A DNA stretch of 64,000 nt from Streptomyces sp. 2131.1 (lineage in GTDB: Bacteria; Actinomycetota; Actinomycetes; Streptomycetales; Streptomycetaceae), in contig NZ_FNSY01000001.1 in assembly GCF_900105515.1 (NCBI RefSeq), positions 4,278,001 through 4,342,000 on the forward strand, in the 5' to 3' direction. This document shows positions 9,437-17,370 of this stretch, piece after piece. Every line of letters begins with the position of its first letter. The first letter of the stretch is position 1. Under the pieces are notes generated by a model. The model was not told where the DNA came from. It made no database searches and saw only the letters and a program-made list of their open reading frames with translations. A program made the translations under genes and the position numbers.

Positions 9437-10219
9437 TCAGTCGATGGAGTTCAGCCGCATCGTGGCGGGGCCCCGACCCGGGGCGTTGGTGCAGCGGCGG
9501 TCGCCCGACGGCTGTTCCAGCTGAAGGGTCAGGCAGGTGCCGAGGGCCTGCTGGCCGTAGCGGTTGGGGTGCAGGGACTCCTGCTTCTGGCCCTGACCGA
9601 TGCCGGAGGTCACGAAGCGGACCCACTCGCTGGTGTCACCGGCGGGGGGATGGGCGGCGTCGGCCTGCCGGGTGCTGGTCGAGCACACCTCGCGGCCCTC
9701 GAACGACCGTGACAGGTCCAGGAATTCCGCGCCGCCCTCGTCGGCCGCGTCCGCCAGGACCGAGCTGATCTCCCTGGCCTGCGAGCGCTCGCCCTTGAAC
9801 GGTTTGCCGCCGCTCTCCGGGAGCAGCACCGCTTTCGAGGTCGCCCCCGAGCAGGCGAGATTGAGGCGGCTGAGGTCGAGCGTGACGGACTGGACCTCGG
9901 CCACGTCGGAGCGGTTGCAGCCGTTGTCGTAGGACGACCCGTACACCCGGTACGGGTCACGCTTGCCGGTCGCCGGGTCCCAGGCCCGGTCGGTGCCGGA
10001 GTAGCCGTTCGCGCGCACGTTGCTGTTGCCGGCCCAGCGCCCGGCCTCGCCGGAGATGAAGCTGTCGCCCAGGGACACCAGCAATGGTGCCTCGGCGGCG
10101 GCCGGCTCCGCACGGGAGGCGGAGGCGGAGGCGGGCAGTGCGCCCGAGACCGTGAGCGCGCACACCGTGGCGGCTGCGGCGGCGAGCGTCCTGGAACGTC
10201 GTGAGGGAGAGGTGATCAT
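9437..10219 (-). pseudogene. Secreted SGNH/GDSL esterase with internal in-frame deletion
   Basis: 260 residues with a signal peptide (hydrophobic core about 12-30, cleavage near 'ASAS') and block I 'LVSLGDSFISGEAGRW' (nucleophile Ser53). 'RVYGSSYDNGCNRSDVAEV' and 'NLACSGAT' follow as in Streptomyces secreted SGNH esterases, and block V 'SLHPNRYGQ' is near the C-terminus. Between 'FKGERSQAREI' and 'AEFLDL' (about residues 150-158, DNA near 9745-9770) the roughly 110-130 residues expected in this family are absent, including the oxyanion block III GGND. The frame is kept. Without block III the enzyme is probably inactive. It could instead be a shortened binding protein. It may still be annotated as an ordinary CDS. 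Confidence 0.7.
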
Positions 10220-10354
10220 GCGTTGGTTGTCGGCAGCGGGGCGGCGGGAGGTGAGGGCCCTTCGGTCCTTTGCCGCGAATGGGCCATTTGGACAAGGCAG
10301 TTACGGGTCGAGAGCGACAGAAGTGATCAGGATGAGCCGCACCTCTGACAAGAC

Positions 10355-11054
10355 GTGAGAGTAGACGTCGTCGTTATGGCGGGACCGGCGGTTCACCCGC
10401 TTCTGGGCGGGGGAGACGGTCTCCCAGTTCGGCGACCGCATCACCGAACTGGCCCTGCCCCTCATCGCGGTGAGCGCCCTGGGTGCCTCCGCCAACCAGG
10501 GCGCCTGGCTGACCGTCCTCGTCTGGGCGCCCAGCCTCCTCGGCGCGATCGTCCTCGCCCTGGGCCTCGGCGCGACCGGTGCCCTGCTCGGCGCGGTGTG
10601 CGCCCCGGCGATCTCCCGCCGCCCGGGCGTGGGCCGGGGCATCCTCGTGGGCGCGGTCCTCTTCCCCGCCCCGATCGCCCTCGCCGCCGCCGCGAACGGC
10701 CCGCTCTGGCTCCGCGCCACCGCGCTGGCCGGGGCGGAGTCCCTCTCCGGCTTCGGCGTCATGCTGTTCGACGTCAACCTCAACTCCCTCCAGGCGGCGG
10801 TGATCCCGGACGGGATGCGCAGCCGCGTGGTGGGCGCGTTCGGCACGGTCAACTACGGCGTACGGCCGGTGGGCGCGGTCGCCGGAGGCGCCCTGGCCAC
10901 GCTCCTCGGCCCGCGCCCCACGCTCCTGGCGGCGGCGGTGGGCGGCTGCCTCTCCCTGCTCTGGCTCCTGCCGTCACCGATTCCGCGCATCCGGGATCTG
11001 GAGGGGGATGCGGTGGCGTACCAGGGGGAGGAGGTCAGTCCCGGCCCGGCGTGA
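10355..11054 (+). pseudogene. MFS transporter remnant (frameshift plus internal deletion)
   Basis: From 10365 the frame encodes a typical MFS opening ('LWRDRRFTRFWAGETVSQFGD') but has no start codon before a TAG at 10362. A GTG at 10355 in another frame would join it if one base were restored near 10373. After 'LTVLVWAPSLL' the sequence jumps directly to 'GAIVLALGLGATGALLGAV', which in full-length relatives lies in the second half. About 180-200 residues (TM2 to TM6 and the central loop) are therefore missing, joined near 10540. The tail ('PDGMRSRVVGAFGTVNYG') is intact. The longest startable piece is 194 residues from GTG 10470. The remnant frame contains a TTA codon at 10374. Its last 20 bp overlap the convergent TetR gene. 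Confidence 0.75.
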
Positions 11055-11598
11055 ACAGCAGCCGCCCCACCTCGCGGAACACCTCCTCCGCATCGCGGTC
11101 GCCCACCGCGTCGGTCAGGTTGCCGCTGAGGAGCAGTGTGGCGAAGCCGTGGGCGAGGGACCAGGCGGCGATGCCCGTGAGGCGGGGGGCGCCGGTGGGG
11201 GCCAGGGTGGCGACGCCCGCGCGCAGTTCCGCCGTGGCCCGGTCCTTCGCGGCGAGGAGGTCCGGGTCGTCCGTGCGGTAGAGGTCCGGCTGGAACATCA
11301 CCTGGAAGTGGGCCGGGTGGGTCGTCGCGAACCGTACGTACGCCACGCCTCGCTCCCGCAGGTCCGGGGCGGCGGCCAGGGTGTCCGCGAACAGGGCGTA
11401 GCCCTCGGCGGCGACGGCGGTGAGCAGGCCCGTGCGGTCCTTGAAGTGGTGGGCGGGTGCGGCGTGGGAGACGCCGGCCCGGCGGGCCAGGTCGCGGAGG
11501 CTGAGCGCGGCGGGGCCCTCGGTGCGGATGACGTCGAGGGCGGCGGTGAGGACGGCCCGCCGCAGGTCGCCGTGGTGGTAGGCGCGGTCGCTGGTCAT
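11035..11598 (-). CDS. TetR-family transcriptional regulator
   Basis: 187 residues. The N-terminal TetR HTH spans about residues 8-55 ('RAYHHGDLRRAVL', 'LSLRDLARRAGVSHAAPAHHF'). The C-terminal domain has the WHG-type layout ('YVRFATTHPAHFQVMF', 'AAWSLAHGFATLLL'). It faces the eroded MFS gene with a 20-bp tail-to-tail overlap and diverges from the 11707 gene across about 108 bp that contains an ATCTAG-N7-CTAGAT inverted repeat. It may once have regulated the transporter; the divergent gene is the more likely target now. Confidence 0.85.
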   Translation of the reverse strand: MTSDRAYHHGDLRRAVLTAALDVIRTEGPAALSLRDLARRAGVSHAAPAHHFKDRTGLLTAVAAEGYALFADTLAAAPDLRERGVAYVRFATTHPAHFQVMFQPDLYRTDDPDLLAAKDRATAELRAGVATLAPTGAPRLTGIAAWSLAHGFATLLLSGNLTDAVGDRDAEEVFREVGRLLFTPGRD

Positions 11599-11659
11599 GG
11601 ACAGCAGGTTACGCGGGATCTAGTCGTTGACAAGTTCGCGGATCGCGCGCACTCTTGAG

Positions 11660-11678
11660 ATCTAGGCAGTGGCTAGAT
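11660..11678. promoter_or_regulatory. Inverted repeat ATCTAG-N7-CTAGAT, possible TetR operator
   Basis: A perfect 6-bp inverted repeat with a 7-bp spacer lies in the divergent spacer. A third GATCTAG copy occurs around 11618-11624. The position fits an operator of the TetR product at 11035-11598; binding is inferred only. Confidence 0.4.
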
Positions 11679-11706
11679 GGCCGGTGCGTGGCGGAAGGTG
11701 TGGGGC

Positions 11707-12573
11707 ATGTCCGAGGAACTGGGTCGCGTACGGCAGCTGTGGCACCTGCTGGAGCCCGTGCACGCCGTCCTGTACTACGCGCCGGAGGCGTTCGAGGAGG
11801 CCGCGGCCCTCGGGTACGGCGTCGACGAGCGGTGGCCGAGCTACTTCGCCTGGCGGGCGGCGCCGCTGGGTGCGGTGGGGGCGGACCGGGTCGGGGAGAC
11901 GTTCTACAGCTTCAGCCCGGGCATGGTCGGCGCGTACGTCCCCGGCGTCTGGTCCGTCGCGTCGCCGGACGCCGTGCTGGCCGCGCGGGGCCGGGCCGTC
12001 GACCGCGCGTACCGGACGCTCCTGGGGGAGGCGGCCGACGCGCCGGACACGGCGGAGGCCGCCGCGCTGCTGCGGCGGGTCGCGGAGGCCGCCGACACGG
12101 CGGACCGGCCGCTCGCCGCCGCGAACGCCGCGCTGCCGTGGCCGGACGCACCCCACCTCGCCGTGTGGCACGCGGCGACCGTCCTGCGCGAGCACCGGGG
12201 CGACGGCCACCTCGCCGCGCTGGCCGACGCGGAGCTGGACCCGGTCGAGGCGCTGGTGTCCTTCGCTGCGATCGGGGCCGCCCGGCCCGAGGTGTTCGCG
12301 AGCCGGGGCTGGGGCGACGAGGAGTGGCGGGCGGCGCGCGAACGGCTGGAGAAGCGGGGCCTGGTGGCCGGTGACGGCACGGCGACCGAGGCGGGCCGGG
12401 CGCTGCGGGCCGAGGTCGAACGGCTTACGGACGAGGCGGCGGCGGGACCGTGGCGGGTGCTCACGGACGCGGAGCGCGAACGGCTCGTCGCGCTGCTGGG
12501 CCCGCTGTGGGTCGCGGCGATCGGGTCCGGGCTGCTGCCGTCGGAGAACACGCTGGGCATCGGGAAGGTGTGA
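11707..12573 (+). CDS. SCO6745-family protein (winged-helix-like, function unknown)
   Basis: 288 residues from ATG 11707 (GGAAGG about 9 bp upstream); a GTG/ATG at 11677 would add ten residues but has no binding site. The sequence begins 'RQLWHLLEPVHAVLYYAPEAFEEAAALG', typical of the SCO6745 family of actinobacterial proteins that resemble MarR-type helical folds ('RERLEKRGLVAGDG..TEAGRALR' looks like a winged helix). No catalytic motif is seen. It is divergent from the TetR gene. Confidence 0.65.
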   Translation: MSEELGRVRQLWHLLEPVHAVLYYAPEAFEEAAALGYGVDERWPSYFAWRAAPLGAVGADRVGETFYSFSPGMVGAYVPGVWSVASPDAVLAARGRAVDRAYRTLLGEAADAPDTAEAAALLRRVAEAADTADRPLAAANAALPWPDAPHLAVWHAATVLREHRGDGHLAALADAELDPVEALVSFAAIGAARPEVFASRGWGDEEWRAARERLEKRGLVAGDGTATEAGRALRAEVERLTDEAAAGPWRVLTDAERERLVALLGPLWVAAIGSGLLPSENTLGIGKV

Positions 12574-12705
12574 CGGGGCGGCGGCCCGATGGGTGACCCG
12601 CCCCGCACGCGGGAACACGTCGCTGCCATGAAATTCTTCCGACAGGGAAGAAGTCCATAGGATTCCCGGGTTGGTTCGGCTTTCTCCCCGTCAGGACGGC
12701 TACGA

Positions 12706-13488
12706 GTGATATCTCCCCGCGTGTGTCGAGTACTGGTCCCCGCCCTGGCCGCGACGGCCGCGTTGGCGCTGAGCGCCTGCGACCCCGATCAACTGCCCAA
12801 GGACATCGACACCACCACCGGCGGCGCGGACGGCGGCGGCCAGTCCGTCACCGGCTTCGGCGCCAGTCCGCTGGAGAACGAGGACGGTACGAAGCCCGGC
12901 CTCGCACCCCTCACCTCGGACAAGGACCGGGCGGCGGCCCGCAAGGTGATCGAGAAGGTCGCCACCAAGGGGCGCGGCCCGAAGACCGGGTACGAACGGG
13001 ATAAGTTCGGGTACGCCTGGAAGGACTCCGTGGACGACGTCCCGCTGTCCCACAACGGCTGCGACACCCGCAATGACCTGCTCGCCCGCGACGGCAAGGA
13101 CGTCGAGCTGCGATCCGGCTCGAAGTGCGTGGTCGTCTCGATGACGCTCAAGGACCCGTACACCGGCAAGACCATCGAGTGGCGCAAGCAGCAGGCGACC
13201 AAGGTGCAGATCGACCACGTCATGCCGCTGTCGTACGACTGGCAGATGGGCGCCGCCCGCTGGAACGAGTCCAAGCGCCAGCAGATCGCCAACGACCCGC
13301 TCAACCTCATCCCCGTGGACGGCCCCGCCAACAACGCCAAGCGCGACGCGGGCCCCGCGACCTGGCTCCCCCCGTACAAGCCGGTGCGCTGCGCGTACGC
13401 GCTCCGCTTCGCCCAGGTCTCGCTGAAGTACGACCTGCCGGTGACGAGCGCGGACAAGGACATGATGCTGAAGCAGTGCGGCGGCTGA
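12706..13488 (+). CDS. Exported HNH-nuclease-fold lipoprotein
   Basis: 260 residues from GTG 12706. The N-terminus is a lipoprotein signal with lipobox 'LSAC'. The mature part contains the HNH (DUF1524/GmrSD C-terminal-like) core: 'QIDHVMPLSYDW' (catalytic DH), 'NDPLNLIPVDGPANNAKRDAGPATWLPP' in outline (Asn and Lys of the motif) and a C-terminal Cys pair. Homologues are secreted or surface-anchored nucleases of Streptomyces. A role in degrading extracellular DNA for nutrition or in competition is inferred. It stands alone between a possible promoter and the convergent lipoprotein gene. Confidence 0.85.
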   Translation: MISPRVCRVLVPALAATAALALSACDPDQLPKDIDTTTGGADGGGQSVTGFGASPLENEDGTKPGLAPLTSDKDRAAARKVIEKVATKGRGPKTGYERDKFGYAWKDSVDDVPLSHNGCDTRNDLLARDGKDVELRSGSKCVVVSMTLKDPYTGKTIEWRKQQATKVQIDHVMPLSYDWQMGAARWNESKRQQIANDPLNLIPVDGPANNAKRDAGPATWLPPYKPVRCAYALRFAQVSLKYDLPVTSADKDMMLKQCGG

Positions 13489-13612
13489 GAACGCTGTTCC
13501 CGGCTTCGAGTCCTCGTAACCCGTGCTCCGGACACCGGCGGGTTCCTGTGCGTGCGGGCGGGTGAGGGGTCGTCGGTCGCGGTGTGCCGACGGGCGGCCC
13601 GGCCTGGGCCGG

Positions 13613-14377
13613 TCAGCCGATGTCGGCCATGTCCTTCGCGGCGGGCTTGCGCACGACGACGGGCTTCCCGAACTCGGAGAGCGTCATCGTCATCGGGTCC
13701 TCGTTGCCGGCGGCGTCGATCTTGAGGATGTACGGCTGCCCCTCGGTGGCCACCGTGAGCGTGTAGCTTGCCGCGCCGTCCTTCTCGATGAGGCGCAGGG
13801 CCGGGTGGCCGTCGACAGTCGTGGAGCCGTCCTTCCGGGCTTCGGTGTCGTTGCTTGCGGAGTCCTCCAGCAGCGAGTTCAGATCGCAGAGCTCGAGCAT
13901 GTCCTTGTTGTCGGGCTCCGACGCCTTCGACTTCAGCCACTTGCCCGCGAGCATGTCCACCGCTGCATCGATGTCCTCGGCGGGCTCGCCCTTGGACTGT
14001 TCGCGCAGCAGCGCCTCGTCGTACTTCGTGTAGACGGTGTCACCCGTCTTGCGGATCTCCATCGCTCCCGCCGGGCCGATGGCCATCGTGCCGGTGCAGT
14101 TGCCGGAGGTGTCGCTGCTGAGGTGGGCGGAGACCTTTTCCCCGTCCGACGTCGTGTCGATGCCGATCTTCATGGACTTGGCCTTCTTGGTGGCCGCCAT
14201 GGCCTTGTTGACGACCTCGGGGCCCGAGAGCTTCGCGAAGGGTTCGGCCTCCCTCGCCGGGGAGTTCTTCGGGGCCGCCTCCTTCGAGGACGTCGTGTCG
14301 GTGCCGCCGCAGGCGGCCAGGCCCAGCACGGCGAAGGCGCAGGCGGTGTTCACAGCGGTACGGGTGAGAAGGCGCAT
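13613..14377 (-). CDS. LppX/LprAFG-like lipoprotein
   Basis: 254 residues from ATG 14377. Signal peptide with lipobox 'LAACGG', then a single globular domain opening 'GPEVVNKAMAATKKAKSMKI', rich in beta strands, with 'GKWLKSK' and 'VDGHPALRL'. These features match the LppX_LprAFG/LolA-like fold that binds lipids at the outer membrane face in actinobacteria. Cargo is unknown. It faces the HNH lipoprotein and diverges from the methylase operon. Confidence 0.75.
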   Translation of the reverse strand: MRLLTRTAVNTACAFAVLGLAACGGTDTTSSKEAAPKNSPAREAEPFAKLSGPEVVNKAMAATKKAKSMKIGIDTTSDGEKVSAHLSSDTSGNCTGTMAIGPAGAMEIRKTGDTVYTKYDEALLREQSKGEPAEDIDAAVDMLAGKWLKSKASEPDNKDMLELCDLNSLLEDSASNDTEARKDGSTTVDGHPALRLIEKDGAASYTLTVATEGQPYILKIDAAGNEDPMTMTLSEFGKPVVVRKPAAKDMADIG

Positions 14378-14545
14378 GGGGGAGGGCTCCGAGGCAGATG
14401 GGGTGACGACGCGGTCATCAGAACAAATTCTGTGAACCGAGTCAACCACGAGTTATCTGTGCATGGTTATTTGATGTGTGAACCGTGGGGGTGTGGGTGG
14501 GTCGGTATGCTCGCCGACACAGGGGGCCGACCAGGGAGACAGCAA

Positions 14546-16633
14546 GTGCCGGAGAACGCGACAGAGGTGACCGCCGCCGGGATCGCCCGGCTGGCCGGCG
14601 TGGGACGCGCCGCCGTCAGCAACTGGCGCCGCCGGCACGCCGACTTCCCCCAGCCCGTCGGCGGCACCGAGACCAGCCCCTCCTTCGCCCTGCCCGAGGT
14701 CGAGCGATGGCTGCGCGACCAGGGCAAGCTCGCCGAGGTACCGCTCCGCGAACGCGTCTGGCAGCAGCTGTCCGGCCACCCGGCCGGCGCCGTCACCGCC
14801 CTCGTCCACACCGGCTGCGCCCTGCTCCTTGTGGACCGGAGCCCCGCCGCCTGGCGCGAGATCACCGGAGTCTCCGACGACCGGATGGCCGGCGTGCTCT
14901 CCCTCGCGCTGAACGACGCCCTCGCCGACCGCTTCGGGCCCGCCGGCACCGGACGCGCCGTGCACACCCCGGACCGCGCCGAACTCCTGCCCTCCGTACC
15001 GCTCCTGCGCGGCGCCGCCGAACTGGCCGCCGAATCCGGCACCCGGGACACGTACGACTTCCTGCTGGGCCGTCAACTCGACGCCAACCCGCGCCAGTAC
15101 ACGCTGACCCCGCCCGGACTCGCCGGGCTGATGGCGGAGCTGGCCGGAACCGGCGGACCCGGCGTGCGCACCGTTCTCGACCCCGCCGCGGGCACCGGCG
15201 CCCTGCTGGCCGCCGCCCCCGGACCGGCCGGGCTGTACGGGCAGGAGAGCGACCCCGGACTCGCCGCCGTCACCGCGCTCCGCCTCGCCCTGCGCACCGC
15301 GCCCGCCGACTGCGCGGTCGACGTGCGGACCGGGGACACCCTGCGCACCGACGCCTTCCCGGACCTGACCGCCGACGCCGTGCTCTGCCACCCGCCGTTC
15401 AACGAGCGCAACTGGGGCCATGACGAACTCGCCTACGACCCGCGCTGGGAGTACGGCTTCCCCGCCCGCACCGAGTCCGAACTCGCCTGGGTGCAGCACG
15501 CGCTGGCCCGGCTGCGCGAAGGCGGCACCGCCGTCCTCCTGATGCCGCCCGCCGCCGCCTCCCGCCGCTCCGGCCGCCGCATCCGCGCCGACCTCCTGCG
15601 CCGTGGCGCACTGCGCGCCGTCATCGCGCTCCCGGCCGGCGCCGCACCTCCGTACGGCATCCCGCTGCACCTGTGGGTGCTGCGCAGGCCCGGCGCCGAA
15701 CCGCACCCCACGCCCGCACTGCTGCTGGTCGACACCGCCGAGCCGGCCGAACAGGCCACCGGCGGCGGCCGCGACCGCCTCGACCTCACCGCCCTGCGCC
15801 ACGCCGTGCTCGACGCCTGGCACGCGTACGACGCCCCCGGCGAGACCCCCGGGAGCGAACAGCGCGAAACGGCCCCCGGCGCCGCCTCCCGCACCGTCCC
15901 CGTCATCGAACTCCTCGACGACGACGTCGACCTCGCCCCCGCCCGCCACCTGCCGTCCCCCGCCGCCACCGGCGGACCCGCCGAGCTGGCCGGCGTACGG
16001 GAACGGCTGACCCGCACCCTGGGCCTCGCCACCGGGCTCACCCCGCCGCCCCCCGCCCTCACCACCCCCGCGCACCGCCCGCTCACGACCATCGGCGAAC
16101 TCGCCCGCGCCGGCGCCCTCCAGCTGCGCCACGGCGGCACCGGCACCGGGCACGGCCCCGTCCTCACCGAGCACGACGTGCTCGCGGGCACCGCGCCCTC
16201 GGGCAGCCTGCCCGCCGACCAGACCCCCGAGGAGCCGGTGCTCGTCGCGGCCGGCGACGTCGTCGTACCCGTGCTCGGCGGCGTCACCGTCGTCCGCGTC
16301 GTCGACGAGAACACCGCCGGCGCCGCCCTCGGCCGCAACCTCCAGCTGCTGCGCCCCGACCCGGACGTCGTCGACCCCTGGTTCCTCGCCGGCTTCCTGC
16401 GCGGCACCACCAACAACCGCCAGGCCAGCAGCCACGCCTCCACCGCGACCCGCCTCGACGCACGCCGCCTCCAACTGCCGCGCCTGCCCCTGGCGGAGCA
16501 GCGGCGCTACGGCGAACGGTTCCGCGCCCTCGCCGCGTTCGAGGACGCGCTGCGGCTCGCCGGACGCCTCGGCGGACAGCTCGTCCAGGGCCTCTACGAC
16601 GGACTGACGGACGGTACGGTCACGCCCGAGTGA
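14546..16633 (+). CDS. HTH plus N6-adenine DNA methylase-like protein (orphan, degenerate motif IV)
   Basis: 695 residues from GTG 14546 (AGGGAG 8-13 bp upstream). Residues about 6-60 form a helix-turn-helix ('ARLAGVGRAAVSNWRRRHADFP', '..EVERWLRDQGKL'). The middle is a HsdM-type methylase: motif I 'LDPAAGTGALL' near residue 210 and motif IV 'CHPPFNERNWGHDELAYDPRW' near 281. In active enzymes motif IV reads (N/D/S)PP(Y/F); here His replaces the first residue. The C-terminal 200 residues resemble a type I specificity or target-recognition region ('SSHASTATRLDARRLQLPRLPL'). No hsdR or hsdS lies nearby. It could be a methylase of unusual specificity or a DNA-binding regulator built on a methylase fold. 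It heads an operon with a membrane protein and a kinase. Confidence 0.75.
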   Translation: MPENATEVTAAGIARLAGVGRAAVSNWRRRHADFPQPVGGTETSPSFALPEVERWLRDQGKLAEVPLRERVWQQLSGHPAGAVTALVHTGCALLLVDRSPAAWREITGVSDDRMAGVLSLALNDALADRFGPAGTGRAVHTPDRAELLPSVPLLRGAAELAAESGTRDTYDFLLGRQLDANPRQYTLTPPGLAGLMAELAGTGGPGVRTVLDPAAGTGALLAAAPGPAGLYGQESDPGLAAVTALRLALRTAPADCAVDVRTGDTLRTDAFPDLTADAVLCHPPFNERNWGHDELAYDPRWEYGFPARTESELAWVQHALARLREGGTAVLLMPPAAASRRSGRRIRADLLRRGALRAVIALPAGAAPPYGIPLHLWVLRRPGAEPHPTPALLLVDTAEPAEQATGGGRDRLDLTALRHAVLDAWHAYDAPGETPGSEQRETAPGAASRTVPVIELLDDDVDLAPARHLPSPAATGGPAELAGVRERLTRTLGLATGLTPPPPALTTPAHRPLTTIGELARAGALQLRHGGTGTGHGPVLTEHDVLAGTAPSGSLPADQTPEEPVLVAAGDVVVPVLGGVTVVRVVDENTAGAALGRNLQLLRPDPDVVDPWFLAGFLRGTTNNRQASSHASTATRLDARRLQLPRLPLAEQRRYGERFRALAAFEDALRLAGRLGGQLVQGLYDGLTDGTVTPE

Positions 16634-16755
16634 CCGGAACCACAACGGTTGTGCACAACCCCGGGCACTCTGTCGGTGTCGCCCCTTACGCTCGGATCCG
16701 CACGCACGCCCGTGTGCGCGCGGACGTTTCACGACCAGGCAATCCAGGAGCAGCC

Positions 16756-17370
16756 ATGTACGCCCCGGGTCTTCCGCCCACGGCGCCGCGCCGGGTCCCC
16801 GGCAGGGCCTGGATCGTCTCCATGCGCGTCCTGTTCATCCTGCTCGCGGTCTGCTCCATCGGCATGCTGCTTTGGGCACCGCTGCTCAGGCTGGCGTTCG
16901 TCCGCCGCCGCGCCCTCGACTGGTGGATCGCCGGCGCCGGCTTCGTGTTCGTCTGCGTGCTGCTGCCCATCCTCGGAAGGGACGAGCCGAACGTGGAGGC
17001 GCACGGCATCGACAACGTGCTGATCCCGCTGCTGCTTCTGGTGCTGGCGGGCGCCTGCGTGCACTACCTCGTCGCCGACGTACGTTTCCACGCCCGCCTG
17101 ACCGGGAAGGCCGCCGGCTTCCCGCAGCCGGTCCCCGGTTACGGATACCTGACCACCGCGCCCGTCCCGACGCCCCCGTACGGGCAGCCGCAGCACTACC
17201 CGCCCCACCAGCAGCAGCCCTACCCGCTTCCCCTCACGCGCTGTCCCCAGCCCGAGGACGCGCGCCCCGCCCCGGACCCCCGGCAGCACCCCGCGCCCCA
17301 GCGCATCGACCAGGTCCGCGCCGAGCTCGACGAGCTGAGCGACTACCTCCGCAAGGAGGAGGGCCGGTGA
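16756..17370 (+). CDS. Membrane protein with Pro/Gln/Tyr-rich cytoplasmic region
   Basis: 204 residues from ATG 16756 with AGGAG upstream. Three hydrophobic segments are visible: 'VLFILLAVCSIGMLLWAPLL', 'WIAGAGFVFVCVLLPIL' and 'VLIPLLLLVLAGACVHYLV'. Then a flexible Pro/Tyr/Gln-rich stretch and a short C-terminal coiled coil ('RIDQVRAELDELSDYLRKEE'). Its stop overlaps the kinase GTG by 4 bp (GTGA), so the two proteins are probably made together. A role as membrane partner or substrate of the soluble kinase is inferred from this coupling. The function is unknown. Confidence 0.7.
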   Translation: MYAPGLPPTAPRRVPGRAWIVSMRVLFILLAVCSIGMLLWAPLLRLAFVRRRALDWWIAGAGFVFVCVLLPILGRDEPNVEAHGIDNVLIPLLLLVLAGACVHYLVADVRFHARLTGKAAGFPQPVPGYGYLTTAPVPTPPYGQPQHYPPHQQQPYPLPLTRCPQPEDARPAPDPRQHPAPQRIDQVRAELDELSDYLRKEEGR

